Assembly (NCBI RefSeq): GCF_900102815.1
Contig: NZ_FNGF01000001.1
Location: 301,297-365,296, forward strand
Direction of reading: 5' to 3'
DNA from: Glycomyces sambucus
Lineage (GTDB): Bacteria; Actinomycetota; Actinomycetes; Mycobacteriales; Micromonosporaceae
Length of the DNA stretch: 64,000 nt
Shown here: positions 34,466 to 43,206 of the stretch, piece by piece
Layout: every line of letters starts with the position of its first letter
Numbering within the stretch: position 1 is the stretch's first letter
Notes under the pieces: model-generated
What the model saw: the letters and a program-made list of their open reading frames with translations, nothing else
The model's database searches: none
What the model was told of the DNA's origin: nothing
Program-made: the position numbers and the translations under genes

Positions 34466-35119
34466 ATGACCACCAGCCCCACCGGCCACACCCTTTCCGA
34501 CCTCACCATGACCTGGGGCCGCGGCCGCGCCCACTCGCGGATCACCGCGCAGCCCGAGCCGATCGAGGGCGGCTACCGCGTCGCGGTCGGCCCGCCCAGC
34601 ACCGAGGTCCGCGAGGTCTTCCACACCTACACCCCCGAGGGCCTCGCCGCGACCGTCGCGCGCCTCGACACCCCCGGCAACCAGGTCATGATCGCCGGGC
34701 CGAACGAGCTCCTGGAATCGTTGATCCCCGCGTCCTGGACGATGGACCAGGGCGGCCACCTCATGTCCGTCGTGTTCACGCCCGCCGGCTACGCGATCCC
34801 CGAGGGGTACCGGCTCATCGTCGAGACCGACGGGCCGCTGACGGTGGCCCGGATCTTCCACGCCAACGGCGACCTCGCCGCCTCGGCCCGCCTGGGCCGC
34901 GACGCCGACTTCGGGGTGTTCGACAAGGTCATCACCGCCCCCGCCCACCAGCGCCGCGGCCTCGGCTCGACCGCGATGCGCGCGCTCACGTGGCACGCGT
35001 GCGCGCTCGGCATGCGCTACGGGCTCCTCGTCGCCAGCGACGAGGGCCGCGCCCTGTACGAGCACCTGGGCTGGACGTTCCTCTCGGACTTCCCGGGCGC
35101 GCGCAGCAAGCAGGACTGA
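34466..35119 (+). CDS. GNAT-family N-acetyltransferase
   Basis: A 217-residue protein whose C-terminal GNAT domain is recognisable by the acetyl-CoA loop APAHQRRGLGSTAMRAL (residues about 158-174) and the late YEHLGW segment. The N-terminal half is an accessory domain seen in actinobacterial GNATs. GAAGGAG precedes the ATG. A 21-base palindrome upstream suggests repressor control. The substrate is unknown. Confidence 0.85.
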   Translation: MTTSPTGHTLSDLTMTWGRGRAHSRITAQPEPIEGGYRVAVGPPSTEVREVFHTYTPEGLAATVARLDTPGNQVMIAGPNELLESLIPASWTMDQGGHLMSVVFTPAGYAIPEGYRLIVETDGPLTVARIFHANGDLAASARLGRDADFGVFDKVITAPAHQRRGLGSTAMRALTWHACALGMRYGLLVASDEGRALYEHLGWTFLSDFPGARSKQD

Positions 35120-35168
35120 GACCGCTAAATCGCTTGCCGCTCATGCGTCCCGCTGCGAGAGTGGCCGC

Positions 35169-36008
35169 ATGAGCAGCGAATCCGACGGCACCGCGACCGA
35201 GGGCGCCGGCTGGCGCGAGGCGAACCGGGCCATGTGGGACGAGCGCGTCCCGATCCACGCCGCGAGCGACTTCTACGACCAGGACGGCTTCCGCGCCGGC
35301 GGCGGCGACGTCAACGCGTTCGAGGCCGCGGAGGTCGGCGACGTCACCGGCAAGCGCCTCGTGCACCTCCAGTGCCACATGGGCCAGGACACGCTCTCGT
35401 GGGCGCGCCGCGGCGCGGCCGAGGTCGTGGGCCTGGACTTCTCCGCGCCGGCCGTGGAGGTCGCGCGCGGCCTCGCGGCCGACCTCGGGCTCGCCGACCG
35501 GGCCTCGTTCGTGGCCGCGGACGTCTACGACGCGCGGGAGGCCCTGGGCGGGCGCGTGTTCGACGTCGTCTACACCGGGCTCGGCGCCCTCGTGTGGCTG
35601 CCCGACATCGAGCGGTGGGCCGAGGTCGCCGCGTCCCTGGTCGCTCCCGGCGGGTTCCTGTACCTGGCCGAGTTCCACCCGATCGCGAACGTGCTGGACT
35701 GGGACACCGGGACGCGCTTCGAGCGCGACTACCTCACCCGCGAGGCCCTGGTCCTCGACGAGCCGGGCTCGTACGTCGACTTCGCGGCGAAGACCGAGAG
35801 CAACCTGAGCTACGAGTGGGTGCACTCGGTCGGCACCGTGGTCTCGGCGCTCGCCGCGAACGGCCTGCGGATCGAGTTCCTGCACGAGTTCGACTGGACC
35901 CTGTTCCAGAACTTCGGCTCCCTGGAGCAGGCCGAAGGCCGCTTCCGCCAGCCGGAGGGGACCGCGAAGGCGCCGCTCATGTACTCGGTGAAGGCGAGCC
36001 GGGCGTGA
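35169..36008 (+). CDS. Class I SAM-dependent methyltransferase
   Basis: A 279-residue cytosolic methyltransferase. The AdoMet-binding motif I region is LVHLQCHMGQDTLSWAR, then VVGLDFSAPAVEVAR (motif post I with the acidic residue) and APGGFLYLAEFHP. The HLQCHMGQDT form marks a subgroup often annotated only as methyltransferase. GAGAGT at 35157-35162 lies 6 bases before ATG 35169, consistent with a leaderless transcript. Substrate unknown. Confidence 0.87.
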   Translation: MSSESDGTATEGAGWREANRAMWDERVPIHAASDFYDQDGFRAGGGDVNAFEAAEVGDVTGKRLVHLQCHMGQDTLSWARRGAAEVVGLDFSAPAVEVARGLAADLGLADRASFVAADVYDAREALGGRVFDVVYTGLGALVWLPDIERWAEVAASLVAPGGFLYLAEFHPIANVLDWDTGTRFERDYLTREALVLDEPGSYVDFAAKTESNLSYEWVHSVGTVVSALAANGLRIEFLHEFDWTLFQNFGSLEQAEGRFRQPEGTAKAPLMYSVKASRA

Positions 36009-36110
36009 CCCCCGCGCGGGACGTTCCGATTCTTCTCTGATCCCGCTTGCAGCCGTTCGACGGGCTTGCGCCCGAAGAATTGCGGCTCCACGAGGTGAGA
36101 GGGGTGGGCA

Positions 36111-37061
36111 GTGACCACCGAGCGAGACGTGACGCCGACATACGAGGGCCGGGCGTACGCCCGGCCCGAGGAGGAGCTGGTCGACCAGGGCCTCCGGTTC
36201 GACATCGGGACCTTGCTGAGCCGCCGCGGCGTGCTCGTCGCGGGCGCCGGGGCCGCGGCCCTGGGCCTCGCGGCGTGCTCGGACTCGGGCGGCAGCGCGG
36301 ATTCGGATTCGGGGACGGCGGCCTCCGCGGAGGACCTGGCCGAGATCCCCGAGGAGACCGCCGGGCCGTACCCGGGGGACGGTTCCAACGGCCCCGACGT
36401 GCTGGAGCAGAGCGGCGTGGTCCGCAGCGACATCCGCGCGAGCTTCGGCGACAGCACCACCGCGGCCGAGGGCGTCGGGCTCGACATCGAGCTGACGCTG
36501 TACGACATGGCGAACGACAACGCCCGCTACGCGGGCGCGGCGGTCTACCTGTGGCACTGCAACCGGGACGGCGAGTACTCGATGTACTCCGAGGCGATAG
36601 CGAACGAGAACTACCTGCGCGGCGTCCAGGTCGCCGACGCGGACGGCACGGTGCGGTTCACGAGCGTCTTCCCGGGCTGCTACGACGGCCGCTGGCCGCA
36701 CCTCCACTTCGAGGTCTACCCGGACGCCGACTCGATCACCGACAGCGCCAACGCGATCGCGACCTCGCAGATCGCGCTCCCGCAGGACGCCTGCGACGCG
36801 GTGTACGCCGAGGAGGGCTACGAGCAGTCGGTCGAGAACCTCGCCAACGTCTCGCTGGAGACGGACGGGATCTTCAGCGACGACGGCGGGGCCTCGCAGC
36901 TCCCGTCGGTCAGCGGCGACGTCACCGCGGGGTACGCGATCGCGCTGCCGGTCGGGGTCGACACCGGCACCGAGGCCGGCGGCGGTGCCGCGGGCGGCGG
37001 CATGCCCGAAGGCGGCGGGCCCGGCGGGACGCCGCCGGGCGGCGGGGAGTCGACCGGCTGA
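36111..37061 (+). CDS. Exported intradiol-dioxygenase-like lipoprotein
   Basis: A 316-residue protein of the protocatechuate-3,4-dioxygenase beta-like superfamily. The four Fe(III) ligands of intradiol dioxygenases can be placed at Tyr156 (GEYSMY), Tyr191, His197 and His199 (CYDGRWPHLHFEV). A twin-arginine signal with lipobox (LSRRGVLVAGAG then GLAACSD, residues 37-60) follows an unusual 36-residue cytoplasmic extension, and the C-terminus is a Gly-rich tail. Exported members are known in actinobacteria, but their substrates are unclear. The start is GTG after GAGAGGGG. Confidence 0.82.
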   Translation: MTTERDVTPTYEGRAYARPEEELVDQGLRFDIGTLLSRRGVLVAGAGAAALGLAACSDSGGSADSDSGTAASAEDLAEIPEETAGPYPGDGSNGPDVLEQSGVVRSDIRASFGDSTTAAEGVGLDIELTLYDMANDNARYAGAAVYLWHCNRDGEYSMYSEAIANENYLRGVQVADADGTVRFTSVFPGCYDGRWPHLHFEVYPDADSITDSANAIATSQIALPQDACDAVYAEEGYEQSVENLANVSLETDGIFSDDGGASQLPSVSGDVTAGYAIALPVGVDTGTEAGGGAAGGGMPEGGGPGGTPPGGGESTG

Positions 37062-37065
37062 GCAC

Positions 37066-37108
37066 GCGGCGGGGCCCACGACCGGTGGTCGGCCGCGGGC
37101 CCCGCCGC
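37066..37108. terminator. Bidirectional hairpin terminator
   Basis: Arms 37066-37077 and 37097-37108 are a perfect 12-base inverted repeat between the convergent dioxygenase-like and VOC genes; the loop contains a short GACC/GGTC stem. Confidence 0.75.
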
Positions 37109-37144
37109 ATTCAGATCGGGACCGGGTTCAGATCAGGCCAGTGC

Positions 37145-37765
37145 TCAGATCAGGACGACGAGCCCGGATTCGCCGAAGAGCGTGGCGGCGAGGGCGCCGC
37201 GGTTGCCGGACTTCATGGGGAGCTTCGCGCCGACGGCCTCGATGTGGGGCTCGACGCGCTCGGGGTGCGGGTGGACCGCTTCGAGGCCCACGAGCGGGAC
37301 GACCGGCAGGCCCGCTGACGGGTGCGGGGCGGTCCCCCAGTCGATGAGGAACGGGACGGGGCCGCGGTGGCGCCCTTCGCGGTCGAGGGTGAGCTTCCAG
37401 GAGAGCGTGCCGCCGTCGGGGGTCCGGCGGGACATCTCCCACGGCTCGCCGGGGTCGTACCCGCCTTCGCGGGCGGTGGCGACGGCGTCGTCGATGCCCT
37501 CGACCCGCACGGACCAGGTGACGAGCCGGGCCTCGGTGAGGGTGTCGATGCCGAAGGGGCGCCAGCGGTCGGGGGCGGGCTGCTCCGGGTCGGGGCCGAT
37601 GATCTCGAGGTAGGCGCCCTCGCCGATGCCGAGCAGGAAGTTCCTGGTGCCCAGGCCCTGGTGGACGCCGCCGGGGACGGGTTGCGTCCCGGTCAGGCGC
37701 GCGACCTCCTTGACCGTGACGGCCAGGTCGGGCGTGGCGAGGACGAGGTGGTCGAGTGAGGACAT
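37145..37765 (-). CDS. Glyoxalase-like (VOC superfamily) protein
   Basis: A 206-residue soluble protein with the Glyoxalase_3-type layout: LDHLVLATPDL at the start (His6 as a ligand), NFLLGIGEGAYLEIIGPDP, and a second half beginning at SWKLTLD. Substrate and activity are unknown. TAGACT (37773-37778) lies 7 bases before the ATG, suggesting a leaderless mRNA. It is on the same strand as the TetR gene upstream, 63 bases away. Confidence 0.8.
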   Translation of the reverse strand: MSSLDHLVLATPDLAVTVKEVARLTGTQPVPGGVHQGLGTRNFLLGIGEGAYLEIIGPDPEQPAPDRWRPFGIDTLTEARLVTWSVRVEGIDDAVATAREGGYDPGEPWEMSRRTPDGGTLSWKLTLDREGRHRGPVPFLIDWGTAPHPSAGLPVVPLVGLEAVHPHPERVEPHIEAVGAKLPMKSGNRGALAATLFGESGLVVLI

Positions 37766-37828
37766 GAGCCGGAGTCTAGTCAGGAAGGCCCACAGGCGTA
37801 AGCGCCGTCCTGAAACCGAACCGGCGGC

Positions 37829-38620
37829 TCAGGCGCGGCCGGGGTCGGAAAGGGCCCGAACGACCTCGTCGCCCGTTTCGGCGGCGAAGCGCTCCAGGAC
37901 CGCCTCGGCCTCGGCGCGGCCGGGCTCGTAGCCGACGGCGCACCCGTCGCGGGTGAAGGCCGCGTCGGACGCGGGCGGCTCGGTGTCGCGGCGCATGACG
38001 TCGCCGATGCCGTTCTCGAGCAGCCCGAACGCGTGCTCGGCGGCCGAGAAGGCCATGGAGGCGACCTCGTAGATCGGGCGGCCCTCGAGGATGAGGTGGA
38101 CGTTGGCCTCGACGAGGACGTACTGGGTGTGCAGCAGCTGCGAGGAGACCAGCCGCGAGGTGAGCTTGGGGTGGCCCTCCTCCATGAGCACGTCGGCGAG
38201 CAGGGCGCCGGAGCGGCGGCGGTAGTCCATGGCGCTGACCATGAGCGCGGGCGTGACCGAGATGAGGCGCTGGACCTGGAGGAACAGCGGCTTGTCGCTC
38301 AGACCGGTCTGCGGGGCGCGGTGCTCCAGCAGGTGCAGGTAGCGGTCGCGCAGGGCCGCGTGCGGGGTCTTGCCGCGGGCGCGCTCGCGCACGACCCGGG
38401 CCGGGTCCTCGATGTGGTGCTTCATGCCCCCGATGACGAGGTCTTCCTTCGCGGGGAAGTAGTTGAACACGGTGGCCTTCGACACCTCCGCGGCGGCGGC
38501 GATCTCGGCGACGGACACGTTCTCGTACCCGCGCTCCTCGAACATCTGGAGCGCGGTCGACTTCAACCGCCCCCACATGGCGTTCTTCTTGCGCTCGCGC
38601 AGGCCGCTCCGTTGTTCCAC
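37829..38620 (-). CDS. TetR-family repressor of the ABC exporter
   Basis: A 263-residue regulator, longer than average. The HTH spans about residues 18-62 (ALQMFEERGYENVSVAEIA and KATVFNYFPAKEDLV). The C-terminal domain is large and Arg-rich, with a final unstructured acidic part. The GTG at 38620 has TAGGGT 6 bases upstream. It is divergent from two ABC exporter genes, and ACCCGG repeats lie between them, so it most likely represses the exporter. Confidence 0.87.
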   Translation of the reverse strand: MEQRSGLRERKKNAMWGRLKSTALQMFEERGYENVSVAEIAAAAEVSKATVFNYFPAKEDLVIGGMKHHIEDPARVVRERARGKTPHAALRDRYLHLLEHRAPQTGLSDKPLFLQVQRLISVTPALMVSAMDYRRRSGALLADVLMEEGHPKLTSRLVSSQLLHTQYVLVEANVHLILEGRPIYEVASMAFSAAEHAFGLLENGIGDVMRRDTEPPASDAAFTRDGCAVGYEPGRAEAEAVLERFAAETGDEVVRALSDPGRA

Positions 38621-38646
38621 CCCGCCACCCTACCAGACGAAACTCG

Positions 38647-38692
38647 ACCCGGCCAAAAAATAATCCCGGAAAAACTTTGTACCCGGTCAAAA
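38647..38692. promoter_or_regulatory. Paired TetR-type operator repeats
   Basis: Two 12-base direct repeats, ACCCGGCCAAAA (38647-38658) and ACCCGGTCAAAA (38681-38692), lie 34 bases apart in the divergent TetR/exporter region. The second sits inside TTTG-N8-CAAA, a partial palindrome, and ends 8 bases before the exporter -10 (TACGCT, 38701-38706). Confidence 0.55.
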
Positions 38693-38713
38693 TCGAATGC
38701 TACGCTCGGCGGC

Positions 38714-40522
38714 ATGACAGGAAACCGACCCGCCGACACCCCCCGCAAGGCGGCGCCGCCAGAAGGCGAGGAGGGCGCCCCGGAGGCATCGATCCTCCGC
38801 CTCCTCGCCGACTACCTGCGCCCCCACCGCAAACCGCTGCTGCTGGCCGTCCTCTTCCAACTGGTCCAGACCCTCGCCTCCCTCTACGTCCCCACCCTGA
38901 ACGCCGACCTCATCAACAACGGCGTCGCGGCCGGCGACTCCGCCTACGTCCTGCGCCACGGCGCGTTCATGCTCGCCGTCACCGTCGTCCAGCTCGCCGC
39001 CGCCGCCTTCGGCGTCTACTTCGGCGCCCGCGCCGCCATGGGCCTCGGCCGCGACCTCCGCGCCGACCTCTTCGCCCAGGTCCAGCGCTTCTCCGCCGCC
39101 GAGATGGACCGCTTCGGCGCCCCCTCGCTCATCACCCGCACCACCAACGACGTCACCCAGGTCGTCACCATGCTCGTCATGGGCCTCACCCTGTTCATGA
39201 CCGCCCCGATCACCGCGATCGGCGGCCTCGCCCTCGCCCTGACGCTCGACGTCCCCATGACCGGCGTGCTCCTCGCCGCGATCCCGATCATGGCCGTCAT
39301 CATCTACTTCATCGTCACCGCGATGATCCCCGCCGGACGCGCCATGCAGCGCTCCATCGACGGCATCAACCAGGTCATGCGCGAGCACATCACCGGCATC
39401 CGCGTCATCCGCGCCTTCGTCCGCGACGACCACGAGGCCCGGCGCTTCGACGCGGCCAACACCCGGCTCACCGACGCCTCCCTGCGCGTCGGCCGCGTCC
39501 AGGCGTTCTTCGGCGCCACCGCGATGGCCAGCGGCAACGTCACCTCGATCGCCATCGTCTGGATCGGCGCCGCGCGCATCGCCGACGGCACCATGCAGAT
39601 CGGCGACCTCATCGCCTTCCTCACCTACGCCGGGCTCATCCTCGGCTCGGTCATGATGTCCATGGGCGTCTTCATGATGGCCCCCCGCGCCAAGGTCGCC
39701 GCCGGCCGCATCCGCGAGGTCCTCGACACCGAGCCGACCATCCGCGACGCCGCCGACGCCGTCCGCGAACTCCCCGGCCGCGGCGAACTCGACGTCGAGG
39801 ACGTCGTCTTCCGCTACGAAGGCGCCGAAGAGGCCGTCCTCCGCGGCGTCGACCTCATCGCCCGCCCCGGCCAGACCACCGCCGTCATCGGCTCCACCGG
39901 CTCCGGCAAGACCACGCTCCTCAACCTCATTCCCCGCCTGTTCGACGTCGGCGGCGGCACCGTCCGCATCGACGGCGTCGACGTCCGCGACATGGACCGG
40001 GCCCTCATCGCCCGCACCGTCGGCCTCGTCCCCCAGCGCGCCTACCTGTTCTCCGGCACCATCGCCTCGAACCTGCGCTACGGCAACCCCGACGCCGACG
40101 ACGAGGCCCTGTGGCGGGCACTCACCACCGCGCAGGCCGCGGACTTCGTCCGCGACATGCCCGACGGCCTCGACACCGTCATCGGCCAGGGCGGCACCAC
40201 CGTCTCCGGCGGCCAGCGCCAGCGCCTCGCCATCGCCCGCACCCTCGTCGCCGACCCGCGGATCTACCTGTTCGACGACTCGTTCTCCGCACTCGACACC
40301 GCCACCGACGCCGCCCTGCGCGCCGCGCTCGCCACCGACATCGCCGGGGCCGCGCAAGTGATCGTGGCCCAGCGGGTCTCGACCATCCGCGACGCCGACC
40401 GCATCGTCGTCCTGGAGGCCGGACGGGTCGTCGGCACCGGCACCCACGAGGAGCTGCTGGAGACCAACCCCGTGTACGCCGAGATCGTCAACTCCCAACT
40501 CACGCTGCAGGAGGCGCTGTGA
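38714..40522 (+). CDS. Heterodimeric ABC exporter subunit, degenerate-site half
   Basis: A 602-residue half-transporter: a six-helix membrane domain (residues about 35-330) and an ATPase domain with Walker A GSTGSGKTT near 393 and the canonical signature TVSGGQRQR. The Walker B residue that should be Glu is Asp522 (LFDDSFS) and the H-loop His is Gln553 (VAQRVST), so this subunit supplies a degenerate site, as in TM287 and similar heterodimers. ATG 38714 has TACGCT 7 bases upstream and is probably leaderless. It overlaps its partner by 4 bases. The substrate is probably a hydrophobic drug or lipid. Confidence 0.92.
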   Translation: MTGNRPADTPRKAAPPEGEEGAPEASILRLLADYLRPHRKPLLLAVLFQLVQTLASLYVPTLNADLINNGVAAGDSAYVLRHGAFMLAVTVVQLAAAAFGVYFGARAAMGLGRDLRADLFAQVQRFSAAEMDRFGAPSLITRTTNDVTQVVTMLVMGLTLFMTAPITAIGGLALALTLDVPMTGVLLAAIPIMAVIIYFIVTAMIPAGRAMQRSIDGINQVMREHITGIRVIRAFVRDDHEARRFDAANTRLTDASLRVGRVQAFFGATAMASGNVTSIAIVWIGAARIADGTMQIGDLIAFLTYAGLILGSVMMSMGVFMMAPRAKVAAGRIREVLDTEPTIRDAADAVRELPGRGELDVEDVVFRYEGAEEAVLRGVDLIARPGQTTAVIGSTGSGKTTLLNLIPRLFDVGGGTVRIDGVDVRDMDRALIARTVGLVPQRAYLFSGTIASNLRYGNPDADDEALWRALTTAQAADFVRDMPDGLDTVIGQGGTTVSGGQRQRLAIARTLVADPRIYLFDDSFSALDTATDAALRAALATDIAGAAQVIVAQRVSTIRDADRIVVLEAGRVVGTGTHEELLETNPVYAEIVNSQLTLQEAL

Positions 40523-42354
40523 CCATGCGCGGACCCGGCATGGGCGCCGGACCGGCCCTGAAGAAGGCCGACGACTTCCGCGGCACCACCCGCCGCATCA
40601 TCGCCCTCATGCGCCGCGACAGGCTGCGCCTCGCCTCCGTGATCGGCTTCGGCCTGCTCATGGTCGCCGGGATGCTCGCCGTCCCCACGGTCCTCGGCCG
40701 CGCCACCGACCACGTCATCGCCGGGGCCGCCGCGGGCGACCTCGACTTCGCGGGGCTCGCGCGCATCCTCGGCCTCGCGCTCGCGATCGCCGCGGCGACC
40801 TTCGGCATCACCGTCTCGAACGGGCGGACGATCGCGAAGCTCGCGCAGCACATGGCGTACGAGCTGCGCGAGGAGGCCGACCGGAAGGTCGGGGCCCTCC
40901 CGCTGTCCTACTTCGACTCCCGCCCGCGCGGCGAGGTGCTGTCGCGGGTCACCAACGACATCGACAACCTGACGCAGACCGTCGGGCAGGTGACCCAGCG
41001 CGTGGTCCAGGGGCTGCTGTTCCTCATCGGCGTCCCGATCATGATGCTCACCATCTCCCCGCTGCTCACGCTCATCGTGGTCCTCACCCTGCCGCTCACG
41101 GTGCTGGCGACGCGCGTCATCGGCAGGCGGAGCCGGCCGCGGTTCGTGCAGCAGTGGGCGACCACCGGGAAGCTCAACGGCCACGTCGAGGAGATGATCA
41201 CCGGGCACCAGCTCGTGACCCTGTTCGGCCGCCGGGCCGAGGGCGCGGCGGTCTTCAAGCGCCACAACGAGGAGCTGTACGAGACCACGGTCCGGGCCCA
41301 GTGGGTCTCGGCGCTCCTGGGGCCCGCGATGGCGTTCCTGGGACTGGTCACGTACGTGCTCGTCGCCGTGGTCGGCGGCCTCCAGGTGGCGGCCGGGGCG
41401 CTGAGCTTCGGGCAGATCCAGGCGTTCATCCAGTACACGAACCAGTTCTCGAACCCGCTGAACATGCTCGCGGCGATGTTCGGCCAGATCCAGTCCGCGG
41501 TCGCCTCGGGCGAGCGCGTGTTCGAGCTCCTCGACGCCGAGGAGCAGTCGCCCGAGCCGGTCGCGGCCGAGGGCGAGCTGGCGGCCGTCGAGGGCCGGGT
41601 GGCGTTCGAGGACGTGTCGTTCCGGTACCTGGAGGCCGAACCGCTCATCGAGCACCTGTGGCTGGAGGCCGAACCGGGCCAGACGGTCGCGATCGTCGGC
41701 CCCACCGGGGCGGGCAAGACCACGCTGGTCAACCTGCTCATGCGCTTCTACGACCTCGACGCGGGCCGGATCACCGTCGACGGCGTCGACGTGTCCACGG
41801 TGGAGCGCGAGCGGCTGCGGCGGCGGATCGGCATGGTCCTCCAGGACACGTGGCTGTTCGCGGGCACGATCGCGGAGAACATCGCCTACGGCAGGCCCGA
41901 GGCGACCCGCGAGGAGATCGAGGCCGCGGCCCTCGCGGCGCACGCCGACCACTTCATCCGCACGCTTCCCGACGGCTACGACACGGTCGTGGGCTCCGAC
42001 GAGGGCGGCCTGAGCGCGGGCGAGCGCCAGCTCGTGACGATCGCGCGGGCGTTCCTCATCGACCCGTCGATCCTCATCCTCGACGAGGCCACCAGCTCGG
42101 TCGACACCCGCACCGAGATGCTGGTCCAGCAGGGGATGGTCGCGCTGCGGCAGGGCCGCACGAGCTTCGTGATCGCGCACCGGCTCTCCACGATCCGCGA
42201 CGCCGACGTGATCGTGGTGATGGAGCACGGGTCCGTGGTCGAGCAGGGCCCGCACGAGAAGCTGCTGGCCTCGGGCGGCGCGTACGCGCGGCTCTACGAG
42301 GCCCAGTTCGCCCAGCCCGCGGTCGAGGAGGAGGAAGCGGCCGCGCGCGCCTGA
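40519..42354 (+). CDS. Heterodimeric ABC exporter subunit, consensus-site half
   Basis: A 611-residue half-transporter that pairs with the upstream gene. It has six membrane helices, Walker A GPTGAGKTT, Walker B ILILDEATSSVD with catalytic Glu, and an intact H-loop (VIAHRLST). Its signature is altered (GGLSAGERQ), which complements the canonical signature of the partner. The GTG at 40519 overlaps the partner stop (GTGA); ATG 40525 is an equally spaced alternative after AGGAGG. The C-terminus is an acidic tail. Confidence 0.92.
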   Translation: MTMRGPGMGAGPALKKADDFRGTTRRIIALMRRDRLRLASVIGFGLLMVAGMLAVPTVLGRATDHVIAGAAAGDLDFAGLARILGLALAIAAATFGITVSNGRTIAKLAQHMAYELREEADRKVGALPLSYFDSRPRGEVLSRVTNDIDNLTQTVGQVTQRVVQGLLFLIGVPIMMLTISPLLTLIVVLTLPLTVLATRVIGRRSRPRFVQQWATTGKLNGHVEEMITGHQLVTLFGRRAEGAAVFKRHNEELYETTVRAQWVSALLGPAMAFLGLVTYVLVAVVGGLQVAAGALSFGQIQAFIQYTNQFSNPLNMLAAMFGQIQSAVASGERVFELLDAEEQSPEPVAAEGELAAVEGRVAFEDVSFRYLEAEPLIEHLWLEAEPGQTVAIVGPTGAGKTTLVNLLMRFYDLDAGRITVDGVDVSTVERERLRRRIGMVLQDTWLFAGTIAENIAYGRPEATREEIEAAALAAHADHFIRTLPDGYDTVVGSDEGGLSAGERQLVTIARAFLIDPSILILDEATSSVDTRTEMLVQQGMVALRQGRTSFVIAHRLSTIRDADVIVVMEHGSVVEQGPHEKLLASGGAYARLYEAQFAQPAVEEEEAAARA

Positions 42355-42406
42355 CGTACCACCAGGTTCGGAGCGAGGAACTAGGAGACCGGGCCCCGAA
42401 TGAAAC

Positions 42407-42441
42407 GGCGGCGCCCCGGGTGGTCCACCCGGGGCGCCGCC
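42407..42441. terminator. Hairpin terminator after the ABC exporter
   Basis: A perfect 15-base inverted repeat (42407-42421 with 42427-42441) with a 5-base loop, 52 bases after the exporter stop codon. Confidence 0.8.
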
Positions 42442-42513
42442 GCTCGTCCGGTCGGCGGTGCGCATTGCGGGAACCGGCCGCGCCGCGGCGGCCCGGAGTC
42501 CTACGGTGGTGCC

Positions 42514-43134
42514 ATGCGACTCACCAAGTTCGGCCACTCCTGCGTCAGGCTCGACACCGGTCAGGGGCTGATCGTCATCGACCCGGGCGCGTACTCCGAC
42601 CCGGCGGCCCTCGACGGGGCCGACGCCCTGTTCATCACCCATGAGCACGCCGACCACTGCGACCCGGACGGCGTCCGGCGCCTGCGCGAGGCCCGGCCCG
42701 ACGTGCCGGTCTACGGACCCGCCTCCCTCGCCGGGGTACTCGGCGGGCTCTCGTTCACCGCCGTCAGCGCCGGTGACGCGATCCCGGTGGCGGGCACCGA
42801 GGTCAAGGTCTTCGGCGAGCACCACGCGGTCATCCACCCCGACATCCCGATCGTGGAGAACCTCGCCTACCTGGTCGACGGCGTCTACCACCCCGGCGAC
42901 TCGCTCACCGTCCCCGACATGCCCGTGCGGACCCTGCTCGCGCCGGTCGCCGCGCCCTGGCTCAAGCTCTCGGAGGCGATCGACTTCGCCCGGGACATCG
43001 GCGCCCCCGCCGTCCACCCCATCCACGACGCCGTCCTGAGCGACATCGGCAAAGGGCTCCCCGACCGCCTCTTCCCGCTCCTGGTCGGCGATTCCTACCG
43101 CCGCATCCCCGACGGCGAGACCATCACCGTCTGA
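42514..43134 (+). CDS. MBL-fold metallo-hydrolase (UlaG-like)
   Basis: A 206-residue metallo-beta-lactamase-fold protein of the UlaG/RNase Z-like branch. It starts with KFGHSCVRLDTG, carries the metal motif THEHADHCDP (HxHxDH), and has later ligand segments GEHHAVIHPD and VYHPGDS (the bridging Asp). A final HPIHD supplies another His. TACGGT at 42502-42507 lies 6 bases before the ATG, suggesting leaderless translation. The substrate is unknown. Confidence 0.88.
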   Translation: MRLTKFGHSCVRLDTGQGLIVIDPGAYSDPAALDGADALFITHEHADHCDPDGVRRLREARPDVPVYGPASLAGVLGGLSFTAVSAGDAIPVAGTEVKVFGEHHAVIHPDIPIVENLAYLVDGVYHPGDSLTVPDMPVRTLLAPVAAPWLKLSEAIDFARDIGAPAVHPIHDAVLSDIGKGLPDRLFPLLVGDSYRRIPDGETITV

Positions 43135-43186
43135 CCGTGCCGCCCGCCCGTCGCCGGCGCCCTGCCCGCGGCGGAGCCGGTGCCGA

Positions 43187-43206
43187 TGACCGCGCGAAGG
43201 CGGTCA
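43187..43206. terminator. Short hairpin overlapping ykoC stop
   Basis: TGACCGC-N6-GCGGTCA, a 7-base perfect stem with loop GCGAAG, between convergent MBL and ykoC genes; its right arm includes the ykoC stop codon. Confidence 0.5.
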
